NCBI GenBank assembly: GCA_032209605.1
Contig: JASFXZ010000008.1
Location: 6,076,001 to 6,140,000, forward strand
DNA from: Mactromeris polynyma
Taxonomy: Eukaryota; Mollusca; Bivalvia; Venerida; Mactridae
Length of the DNA stretch: 64,000 nucleotides
Reading direction: 5' to 3'
Position numbers and translations under genes: made by a program
In this document: in pieces, positions 22,465 to 34,700 of the stretch
Layout of the letters: each line of letters starts with the position of its first letter
Position numbering within the stretch: the first letter of the stretch is position 1
The notes under the pieces: model-generated
Seen by the model: only the letters and a program-made list of their open reading frames with translations
Databases searched by the model: none
Told to the model about the DNA's origin: nothing

Positions 22465-24550
22465 TTTCTATTATGATCACATAAGGAATCCACTAAGAAT
22501 GAATTCCACAGGAATAATGTAATGTTTGTTCAACAAATCAAATGATTTTTAAATTATAGAAAAAACTTTTATATGTAAGTTTGAATACAAGGTTTTGGTA
22601 AACCTATATAACTTCCAACATGTAGAAGAGGCAGATACAACTAAAAATGTATCTGGAGATATTTACTTCTTTCGTAAAACAGTGGCTATGATAAATGTAT
22701 AAAACTCGACACTGTCTAGTATTTGTATCATGTAGATCTACAAATGAATAAATATTTTTCGAAAAACGCACAGTTATGATAAGTATTTTTCTGACTCAAC
22801 TCAGAGTTATCCTCAAATAATATTAAGTATATATTATAAAATATAAATACTTGGCATATCAGCAGATACAAATGTAACAAGATAGTATTACAGTCATTTT
22901 TGAAATGGAATGAACAAAGGATACATTAACAGTTTCACACTTCACTGCTGGGAACATAAACATCATGAATCAACCACATCAAGCTTACATGTATACATGT
23001 ATAACACTCTAACACAGATTTATTGCATACGGCAGCCATTCGCTTCAGTGAAAAAATAAAAATAGCCAAAAACAAACAAGAAACAAAATACATGTACATT
23101 TTTTTGTGCAATAAGTAATTCACAGCACTTCCAATATTTGTTCATTTGTAAACACACTTATCACAGGAAACAATCATGATAACAAAGAAAAAAGATATAA
23201 ACAGAGTAGAAACGAGACATCACTAGAACTGATGGATACTCCCTGGTGTACAGTAGGACTTCAGTCATTTGAATTCATTGGGTCCGAAATTTCATTTAGA
23301 ATAATACATGGTTTCGAATCGCCCATTTCAATCGAACTTGTGTAAGAAGATACATCAACACATGATATTTATTTCGAATGAAATTGGCATAATAGGCTTT
23401 TGAATAAACGAGGTCTGACTATGTGAAAACTCATCAAACAGGAAGATGCTGACAATACGCGTATCTCCTGTGGGTAGTGAAGTTTCCCATCGAGTACCAT
23501 TGGTTACTGTCCCTGGTTACTTAGAAATAGCCGGACACAAATGGAGGATGGACTGATGCATGAAATCATGGACATACGCTATGTCCTCCGACTTTGGGGA
23601 GCATAAAAATGAAAAACTTAGGAAAAACAAAACAAGTACAAAAACAGCTTACAATATTCTGTCATGGGGTTATAATAAACCACTTAAATATCAATTAACA
23701 TAGGACTCAGTAGAATCATTTGAAAATCCAAGCCAATACTGATGTAACCTTAGAGTTCACTAAACAGGATCAAACACTGACCAAAAAATTAATTCACTCC
23801 AAAAATGTTGGTACAGAAAGTGAAATGTGTACCATCATCTTGACAATTTCAAGGTTACACTACTTCTATTGATATTGAAACAAGCAATTTTGAAACAACT
23901 ACTGACAAATAATATTGGCAGTAATAATCCATACATACCAATTCACAAAATCATTAAATATCTAACATTTTATCATGTAAGACAACATTTTCTTCAACTT
24001 ACTCACTGAGAAGTAAAACAAGATGTAAAATAATAAATTGGCAAGGGAAAACACAAATCTAGATAAATAAATTTTAATATCAGTTGATATGTAACAATAT
24101 ACCAAGAACAAAACCCATACCATACTGTTTAAAAGTAAATCTCTACCATACTGACATCCTAGTGCTTCTACACAAACACATGTATACATTAGATAAAACA
24201 AGATACATATTGTACACAAGCCAGTGGCAATCAAATGACAAAAGTACATAGAGACTAACCACACAAAGATCCTTTTTTTTAAATAATAACTTTAAGACTC
24301 CACCAAAATATTTACAAAAATAATAACCATTGTAGATTCCCTCAAATAAACATACAGCCAAAATATCTCAATGGTTTATTGCCATCTCATGAATTGCAAA
24401 ACATTGTAACTACAATGCTGACAGACATAACAACAAGTATGATAGGTCTGTTTGAGGAACTGACTAACAGTTTGAGTCAAGCTACACAGGATTAAACAGG
24501 GAAGACAATTGTATATATATCTCTCTCCACACAATCTGTTTTGCATTAAC
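22465..24550. other. Non-coding, mostly featureless, apart from the MITE at 23249-23422
   Basis: No exon that I can support. Near 23545-23605 an inverted fragment with GGACATACGCTATGTCC and GGGGAGCATAAAA is probably related to the repeat at 14425. The A-rich plus strand is what a transcribed minus strand would look like. Confidence 0.3.
23249..23422. mobile_element. Pogo/Tigger-like MITE, second copy
   Basis: Left end TACAGTAGGACTTCAG, right end AACGAGGTCTGACTA, interior ATGGTTTCGAATCGCCC and TATTTATTTCGAATG. Homologous to the 22284-22464 copy over its whole length, with the left end more decayed. Confidence 0.7.
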
Positions 24551-24742
24551 TTGATATATGTGTCTCGTGCTTTATCAATACAAATGATTTATGTGTCACA
24601 TGCCTAATCAATACCTATGATTTATGTGTCGCATGCCTAATCAATACAACTGATTTCTGTGTCTCATGCCTTATCAATACCAATGATTTATGTGCCTCAT
24701 GCCTAATCAAATACCAATGATTTATGTGCCTCATGCCTAATC
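24551..24742 (+). repeat. 38-bp tandem repeat (about 5 units)
   Basis: Units contain GATTTATGTGTCACATGCC then TAATCAATACC, with point differences between units. No coding potential. Confidence 0.85.
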
Positions 24743-25264
24743 AGTAAGAAAGGCATGAAGTTATTCTAATAACAGAGGGAGTTAAGTAGGCAATAGAACT
24801 GATGAAAACATCCCATCTCATATACTGCTGCTGTAACTGCAAGGAGTATGTTGAATTTCACTATTATGAAATAGCAAAGATACTGGAATGGTGAGATAGA
24901 CATATGTAAGCATTTTTGTAAGTATTAGAACCATCAAACATGTGATAAACGACACACACCAAGTGAATGTTAGCCAAAACACAATCAACAAACTCGAAAT
25001 TAAAGAAGCCACTTTCACTATACCCAAAATATCAGACTATTATTTACATTACCTTTCTTTGACTCCAAAATTGACTAACTTGTATACCGTAAGTATCCAC
25101 AAAATGTTTGTTCACACTTCTTTTACATGTAGAAGAACGAAGACCATAAAATCATGTGTTACAGAATAATAAATTAGTATCAAAACCCATCATGTACACA
25201 GGAAGTGTAGGAAACACAAAAAACTAAAAATAATTCCTTTGTAAATGATCAACAGCTGAATCTG
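24743..25264. other. Non-coding, nothing recognised
   Basis: Open frames at 24818-25169 overlap on both strands and have no family resemblance. Confidence 0.3.
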
Positions 25265-25405
25265 CCCTGCATTCAGTTACGGCTTACAATCGCTCACGTT
25301 TTGTTTTGTATCCCTGGCCCACCATATCACATTGACTGCACACAGGGAACCAAATTGCAAAACGTTACGAAACGTGAGCCACAAATACCTATACTGAACA
25401 CAACC
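25265..25405. mobile_element. MITE with CCCTGC-TTCAGTTACG ends, second copy
   Basis: Left end CCCTGCATTCAGTTACGG, interior GTATCCCTGGCCCACC, AACCAAATTGC and GTTACGAAACGTGAGCC, right end ACTGAACACAACC. It agrees word for word in order with the copy at 14783-14942; the right end has lost the GGG. Confidence 0.75.
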
Positions 25406-25727
25406 CAGTTCTACTGAGAGAACATTCATTATAACTTTGTCAACTAAGTCTGACATTCATGTTAAACACAAGCAATAGTGACAAGACCATTATATTAAAA
25501 TACATCTTCAATTGGTTATCTTCCATGGTGAACATGGACTTCAAAATGGAATGTTGATATCAGATCTGTGGAATAAGCTGTTTGCGATAAAGTAGAATAT
25601 AGGAATTATCACAGAATCCTTATACTTGGTGTATCATGGATTTCATAATTCAGTATGTGACTGTCTGTATACCACACAAGGTAATGTATAGAAGTGATTT
25701 AAAGTTTATTCACTATTGTCATCAAAA
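25406..25727 (-). other. Start of the sortilin 3' UTR
   Basis: Directly downstream of the sortilin stop codon on the minus strand. An AATAAA (minus) at 25710-25705 lies only 18 bases after the stop. Use of a more distal site is equally possible; the length of the 3' UTR cannot be fixed from sequence. Confidence 0.45.
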
Positions 25728-25742
25728 TTAACTCAGCATATC
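25728..25742 (-). CDS. SORT1: Sortilin exon 22: last four codons and stop
   Basis: After acceptor TATTTTCAG the sequence reads GATATGCTGAGTTAA, giving DMLS and a stop. The full end becomes YHDDSDDDMLS, a DxxLL-like acidic motif (ML for LL) of the kind bound by GGA adaptors. Confidence 0.85.
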   Translation of the reverse strand, partial: DMLS

Positions 25743-28700
25743 CTGAAAATAAAAATAGAGAATTATCAGGACTGCAGAGTGGTATAGGGTAGAAGTAGTT
25801 GGATTGTATCCTTCCACAAAGATTTTACACCAGTCTTCATAATCCCTTAATGAGACACACAGAAGATTTTCATGAGTTCTGTCCCTTTATTTCTTCTAGA
25901 TTTCTCGCCTTTAATCCCCTCTATAGTCTATATATATATATATATACTGCTAGATTTCTCGCCTTTAATCCCCTCTATAGTCTATATATATATATATATA
26001 CTGCTAGATTTCTCGCCTTTAATCCCCTCTATAGTCTATATATATATATATACTGCTAGATTTCTCGCCTTAAATCCCCTCTATAGTCTATATATATATA
26101 TATACTGCTAGATTTCTCGCCTTTAATCCCCTCTATAGTCTATATATATATATATACTGCTAGATTTCTCGCCTTAAATCCCCTCTATAGTCTATATATA
26201 TATATATACTGCTAGATTTCTCGCCTTAAATCCCCTCTATAGTCTATATATATATATATATATACTGCTAGATTTCTCGCCTTTTATCTCTTCTATTGTA
26301 TTTGTATATATACAAATACTACAGAAGGGATAGAGGGAGAGAACTCTGAAAGAAATAAAGGGAAATAACTCCAGACAATCTCCTGTGATTAGGCACATGT
26401 ATTGGTTGGAACCCAGGAAGCAGTCATGCAGAGAGATTATTGTCATGTGTAAGAACTAGTTTCACAATCAATGTAAAATAAATACTTTCATAATTATTAT
26501 CTTCTTTTTTTCTATAAAAAATTCCTGAATAAAATTATTGTAAATAACCACTTTTTATCAACGTTGGTAAATTTCAACATCTAGATTTTGATGAATATTT
26601 TGCAACACAATTACATTGTATTGTCAAGGAATACAGAGTTAATATATTTCTGTGCTCATTTCTAGGCATTTAATCTCTTGTTTAACAATGTGTCTGGATG
26701 AGGAAACAAATAATACATACATCGTCAGAATCATCATGGTAAGATCCAAATGGATTTGTATCATCACGGGGTGTTCCAGAGGGATTTGTGTTTTTTGATT
26801 TTGGTGATTTCTTCACCTTCCCATTCTGTCTGGCAGACGAGGGACGAGTAGTTGTATTCAATTCCTGCAAAATTTATAAATAGAGGTTGACACAGTGTTA
26901 AAATGTGCCAATGAAATATAATAGTCCAGAAGAGTGGTAATACCCGGGTGCTTCAGTCTAACTTTTATCATACATGTACATTCCTCCTGTTTATGGTTTA
27001 TTACTTTGATTGGACCACCTGTCAGTTTGCATTCCAAGACCTATCGCACCAGTCTTAAACAGAGAAACAAGGCATGAAGGAAGTTCCTCCGCTATACAAG
27101 ACTTTTACTTGTACTGTTAGTAAATGAATGGTGAATGATTCAAGAATAATGCTGCAGCAATGTTTTGGTTTGCACGTCACAAATGACATCATAGTGTATG
27201 CAAGAAAGAATGGCGTAAAATTTTCAGAGTGAATAATGTGTATAATCTCCTATATTTTTGTTTAAATAATACATAACAACATATGAATAAATAGATAAGA
27301 CAGGGATATAACATATCCAAAAAAAGTTAAACAACACCTGCATAAGGACAAAAACAAAATTGTTTGTAACATTTTTGAGGAAATGAAGAACATAAAATAA
27401 GATTAATTTTTCTAGATTACACATTTTCACAATTTTCTGAACACCTATCGAGCTATCTACTGTGAATGGGAAATTAAAATACCACTTCCAAAGCCCCTTA
27501 CAACTCCCACTTATACTCTTAGAACATTGAAATCTCAATAATTAGACCATCAGAGGTTCTGCAGACAGTGGATTGTAGTTGACAGAGGGACTGATAATCT
27601 ATTTTATAAATATGAAAGAAAAATTAAAACCTGGTCCATGAACATACGGTCTTATTGATGAAGTAATGTTTAAATGGGGGTTTGCTGCAAATATTCCAAG
27701 AATCAATGTTCATTCAGTACAGTTCAATGCCAGTACAGAACAATCCACAGGAGATTGTCACAAGTTCTCTCCCTTTATCCCTTCTAGAGTTCTCTCCCTT
27801 TACCCCTTCTAGAGTTCTCTCCCTTTATCCCTTCTAAAGTTCTCTCCTTTTTTTCCCTTCTAGAGTTCTCTCTCTTTATCTCTTCTAGAGTTCTCTCCTT
27901 TTATCTCTTCTTGAGTTCTCTCCCTTTATCTCTTCAGGAGTTCTCTCCTTTTATCCCTTCTAGAGTTCTCTCCCTTTATCCCTTCTAGAGTTCTCTCCTT
28001 TTATCCCTTCTAGAGTTCTCTCCCTTTATCCCTTCTAGAGTTCTCTCCCTTTATCCCTTCTAGAGTTCTCTCCCTTTATCCCTTCTAGAGTTCTCTCCTT
28101 TTATCCCTTCTAGAGTTCTCTCCTTTTATCCCTTCTAGAGTTCTCTCTCTTTATCCCTTCTAGAGTTCTCTCCCTTTATCCCTTCTAGAGTTCTCTCCTT
28201 TTATCCCTTTTAGAGTTCTCTCCCTTTATCCCTTCTAGAGTTCTCTCCCTTTATCCCTTCTAGAGTTTTCTCTCTTTATCCCTTCTAGAGTTCTCTCCTT
28301 TTATCCCTATAGAAGAAGACTGTGACAATCTCCTGTGAAACAACCTATGAAAAATAACTTTTGCTACAGTTTACATACCTCATCAGAATCATGGTATTTC
28401 GCCGCATCGAAGGCTCGGTCCAAATCACGCTGTAAATTTCCTTCATCATCGTCATCATCGGCAACACTGATCAAATTATGCTGTTCACTTTGGTTCAACA
28501 TCGAGTATCTGTATTCTGTTTTACTGCAGAAATGGAAAATAATTTTTCATAAATCACTTCATTTCAACATAAAAAAATTTATAACCAGACATTGCTGGGA
28601 CTTCTGATTGCTGAAATCTATCAGACATTGTTAGAATAGTTATAATCAATTTAAACAAGGTCTTTGAAAAACATTATTCCCCCTTTGACCTTGACCCTGT

Positions 28701-31700
28701 GACCCCAAAATCAATAGGGTTCCTCTGCTACCCAAGGTGAATGTGTGGACCAAGTTTGAGGATGATAGGTCAAGGGGTTCTTGAGTTATTGATCAGAAAC
28801 AAAAAGGTTACAGACCGACGGACGGACATACCAACCGCCCAACATGTGCAAACTAATATGCCCTCTCTTCTTCGAAGGGGGGCATAAGTATTGAAATCGC
28901 TGACAGGAGAATTGACCAGGCAGAATGGTTCAGGGGTAGAGTACCTGACTCCTAATCTGATGGTCAGGATTAACACAGAATTACACAGATGCCTATTGTC
29001 CTAAAATATTGTTTTCAACTAAATGGAATTATATGGAAAACATCAAACGCAAATAAATATATTACCACAGTGACACCTATAAAGATAATATACAATCATC
29101 AAAGCCATTATGTAACAGTCTTACTGCAGCTGATTGCCCGCAGCTCATAAAATGTTCACTTCAATGAATAAGTTATCTTAATAAGTCTAGTCACATTATG
29201 AGATGTCTACTTTAACATGGCAATAGCAAGTCATTAGTAATGTGAATACCAAAGCACTGTTATTCTGTGCAAATAAAGCAATCATTTTCCAATTAAAATG
29301 TATTAGGTTAATTACAGATTTGATTTGATTAAATGAGCTTAGGTGAGCTAAAACGTTTAACAAACTATAATATGTATACACAAATGAACTTACTGTCGTC
29401 TGAGAAGGATGAATTTTCTTGCAAAATACACTCCCATTATAGCAATCAAAATAAATACTCCACCAGCTATTATGATTGCTAAAATTTTTATACCACTTCT
29501 AAATTTCACCACGCCAGCATCAGCACTTTCACCTTGTACTTCTTGATTATTCTTCTGTAATAATTCATTGTCCAATGAGAAAGTTACATTTAACTCATAG
29601 AAAACATACCGCAGATAATTGTGTTGTAAATATTTAAAAAAACAAAGCAATTACAAAGATCTTTTTTATTTTCAACCATTTTATTTCTGCTAGAAATACA
29701 TCCTAATCACATGAACAGAAATTGTTTTTGTAAAATGAAAAGCAATATGGGTGGTTTGAAACTACCCTATAGCCATCAGAGAAGATAGAAACAATGTAAT
29801 GCCCCTTTACGGTAATGTGAATCAGCATAAACGAAAAAGCAGAAAATTAACTTATTTTACCACTCAAACTTGAACCAGACCTGAGAAGCAGATGACAACG
29901 TTAGTTCCTATTCAAAGATTTAGAAGCAGAATTAGTTTTCTTTTCAGAGATTCTCTTTGACTTGTTCAGAATTCAGTTTTGTTAACCGATACTTTGGCAA
30001 ACTTTGAAACAGAAACAAAATATTTAACAATCAGTGTAAATTTTACATTCATGTTTTGTTTTCTACATACAATAATGCAGCCTGCCTGGCTAGCTTCCTT
30101 GGTAGCTTGCTAGACCGTCACTGGGCAGACCAGGGTTCAATTCTCGGGATGGCCAAATTCTGTTCATTACAAATACACGTTATATATTCCTTATAAAGGA
30201 ACTAACAAGTGCAAGTTTTATCCACAAACAACACATAATAAACTTACCCCTTCATCAATGTCAACAATTTGTTTGCCAAATTCATCACAGACTTTGTCTA
30301 AATCTACCACTTTACTCGTTGGGTGGAATCCATTGACACAACTATCACCAGGTATCTTTCGGAATCTTAAAAAATGACAAGAGATTTTTATTATTCATGC
30401 CGTAATTTAAACTGAAAATTACAAATTGTCTAAACAAACTGATTATTGAACTTTACCTTAAGATTATACTGCTGTTTACTAGAACTACCCTTTACACAAA
30501 ATAAGTTTGCCAGTCTCAACAAGTATGAACCAACACCAGTTCACTGTCTGTATAGGATAGACAACGAGTGGCATTGTCTATACGATATATACACCAGCGT
30601 TAGCATATAGACAACGAGTGGCATTGTCTATACGATATATACACAAGTGTTAGCATATAGACAACGAGTGGCATTGTCTATACGATATATACACCAGCGT
30701 TAGCGTATAGACAACGAGTGGCATTGTCTATACGATATATACACAAGTGTTAGCGTATAGACAACGAGTGGCATTGTCTATACGATATATACACCAGCGT
30801 TAGCGTATAGACAACGAGTGGCATTGTCTATACTATATATACACCAGCGTTAGCGTATAGACAACGAGTGGCATTGTCTATACGATATATACACAAGCGT
30901 TAGTGTATAGACAACGAGTGGCATTGTCTATACTATATATACACCAGCGTTAGCGTATAGACAACGAGTGGCATTGTCTATACTATATATACACCAGCGT
31001 TAGCGTATAGACAACGAGTGGCATTGTCTATATGATATATACACCAGCGTTAGTGTATAGACAACGAGTGGCATTGTCTATACGATATATACACCAGCGT
31101 TAGCGTATAGACAACGAGTGGCATTGTCTATACGATATATACACCAGCGTTAGCGTATAGACAACGAGTGGCATTGTCTATACGATATATACACCAGCGT
31201 TAGCGTATAGACAACGAGTGGCATTGTCTATACGATATATACACCAGCGTTAGTGTATAGACAACGAGTGGCATTGTCTATACGATATATACACCAGCGT
31301 TAGCGTATAGACAACGAGTGGCATTGTCTATACGATATATATACAAGCGTTAGTCTTCAAGTTCGTCCTCACCATGATAAACTGTATATCACCCTTTCTG
31401 GGGTATTAAAATGAACAATACATATAAATCATTCTTTTTATCATTAACATTCAAACAATGTTAAACTTTAACTCCAACTATTCAAATACATTCTAAGTCT
31501 GATGGCATGGACCTTTTATACACTGAGTCCATCCAATGCATTACAATATCACGGCTCATGTTATTTACGTCCGCTCTTACTGGGAGAGGCTAATTTCACA
31601 TATAATGACCGTCTGTATGTATAATATGTAAAACCGTTATTTGATAAAAAAATGTTGAATGTACATACCCCATTGATACTAATTTCTCATCATGACCATG

Positions 31701-34700
31701 CAAACAGATGTCAATTTCTGGCCCCTTAAAATCTGGCTCCTTTATACATTTATCACTACCACCTGGTCTAAAGTAACCATAATCACTGAAAAATACAACA
31801 GCCCATAACAGGTTGTTTTGTTGGTAGAAACTGCTAGTTGACAGTCATATATATGTTCTGTATGAAGGAACGTACATAAAATTATGTTTTTAAATAATAC
31901 ATTTGCCTTTTTTCAGAACAAAATTGTTGCAGAATTTGCATAAATATAGCTTGAAAATATTAATCCTTTCTTTAGAACAAATTTCCTATGAGTTCTAAAC
32001 AAGGTTTCAGATTTTCAAACAAAAATGGAATTAATTTTCTCTAAATGAGGGAGTTAGCAGGAACAATCAAGAGTCCATAGAACTTTAATACATTCAATAC
32101 ACAATACATACCACTCATAATCCTCCCTCGTACAATCACACGGTTTAGTTGAGTTCTTCACCATATGGTCAAATCCATTGTAACACCTAATTAATGTTAA
32201 ATCAATAAGTCAAGCGATGATCAAGTAATTTCAAATATAACCAAGCTACAAAATACATAATTTTTTTTGTAAAGGAACTTTAAGTCACATAAACAGCCAG
32301 GGCCATGCAGTGACTGTTCCAGCTATTAGGGTACAGGAAGATCCCAGATGCCCCTTGTAGTATTAGTTTGGGCATAGGGGGACTCCTGAGCAGAACCACA
32401 AACTTTTGCCAGCTGAATAGCTTCACATATAAATTTTACATGTCAGAAGGGGTTCGAACATGAAGCGATGAGGAGCAAGTGATTTGACGACCACAGCTAC
32501 CACAACAACCCGGCCACGGAGGTCCCTTGAATACAATACTCATACCACATATTTATATACATAAACACTTCATCTTTCAAACTTACAACAGAACTGCATA
32601 TTTAAATGTGTAACATAACTTCAGAAATACAACACAGTTCAAAACTATTATGTCTAATCGTAAACATAATTAATCTTTACCTACTTAAAGCATTATTCAA
32701 CCTTGGTCAGACAACTATCAGTATGTTTTACCGTCAACTATAATATGATGAGAAACAAGGATTTTGCTTTCCAAATGTCATAAACATAGCAACTATTTCT
32801 CATCATACTTTGAGAATGTTGTATGTAGATATACATAGATATCATGTGCATGTCCTAATTCCATGCTCAGATACTTGCATTACATATCTAAATTATCTAG
32901 TACTGATTGTTTGCAAACAGGAATAATTAATACCATGAATCATTCAATGACATTACAGATGTGATCTCTTACATTACACAACCCAATCATTATACACATC
33001 TGATAGATCTCTTACATTACACAACCCAATCATTATACACATCTGATAGATCTCTTACATTACACAACCCAATCATTATACACATCTAATAGATCTCTTA
33101 CATTACACAACCCAATCATTATACACATCTGATAGATCTCTTACATTACACAACCCAATCATTATACACATCTGATACATCTCTTACATTACACAACCCA
33201 ATCATTATACACATCTGATACATCTCTTACATTACACAACCCAATCATTACACACCTGATAGATCTCTTACATTGCACAACCCAATCATAATACACATCT
33301 GATAGATCTCTTACATTACACAACCCAATCATTATACACATCTGATACATCTCTTACATTACACAACCCAATCATTATACACATCTGATACATCTCTTAC
33401 ATTACACAACCCAATCATTATACACCTCTGATACATCTCTTACATTACACAACCCAATCATTATACACATCTGATACATCTCTTACATTACACAACCCAA
33501 TCATTATACACATCTGATACATCTCTTACATTACACAACCCAATCATTATACACCTCTGATACATCTCTTACATTACACAACCCAATCATTATACACATC
33601 TGATACATCTCTTACATTACACAACCCAATCATTATACACATCTGATACATCTCTTACATTACACAACCCAATCATTATACACATCTGATACATCTCTTA
33701 CATTACACAACCCAATCATTATACACATCTGATACATCTCTTACATTACACAACCCAATCATTATACACATCTAATACAGTTATAAACTACATGAAAATC
33801 CTACCATGAATCTTTCTTCAATCTCTCAAATGTTTCCTTCATTCCTAACAAACATCCACTTATGTTGTAACCTTCATCTTTACGATGTTCGGCATGAGCT
33901 TTCCACGACTCATAATCACCATCTAAATACAGACAACAAATATATATCAACTATTTAAAACATATGAGAATTCCACCATTGATGTTCACACTATTCGGGT
34001 TTCATAGTATCCAAACCAGATGAACATACTGTATTTTTTCATTCATAGAAAACAGGTTTCATTCTAAAATTAATGGATTCACAGTCTCAAAGAGCTGGCT
34101 TGGACCTTACAAGTATTTAATTAAAGCAAGTTTTTAGGGTAGCAATTTCACTTCAAATGGGATTAGCTGTACACCTAAAAATGATTAAAAAAGGAACAAT
34201 ATTAAGGTGACTATGGCATGACCATCAGTTTGTTCTTAGTCCTTAGTGTACCAGACAAAAATGAACTTGGACTACCATCATTTTATAATAACCAGAATTA
34301 TTGATAAATGTAATGATGTTAGCCTAGCAATAAATAGGGCAAGGGATCCAGAGGCCTAGTGGTTCTCTATTACATGTACTACCATACATGTACAGAGATA
34401 CTGACTTAGACATATTTTTTAATAAACTGGTATACGACATCTTATGATTTGCATAAACATTTAACTGTTAGACAATGAAAATATACATAAATGTAAGAAT
34501 TCAGGATTGAGACAAACATATAGTATCATCATTTTCAACCATCTCATGGTTCTAAAGAAAAGTGTCATATTTATTGATAAGTGTTACATTTCTTACAAAA
34601 AGTCCACACTTACGTAAGCTTGGTAATGATGAAAACATTTTGCATATTTGAATCATATTCTTGAGCTCATTTCCTAGAGAACTTAGTATTGAGCTTGTAT

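Noticed and set aside
25799..26111. Open frames with RFLAFNPLYSLYIYIY repeats
   Set aside because: Translation of the 53-bp minisatellite inside the inverted-repeat element of intron 21.
28335..28607. Plus-strand open frame rich in serine (SKSRCKFPSSSSSSATL)
   Set aside because: It is the antisense shadow of sortilin exon 20.
32963..33778. CRISPR-like appearance of regular repeats (also 30551 and 62026)
   Set aside because: Units are head to tail without unique spacers, in a eukaryotic intron context; these are minisatellites.
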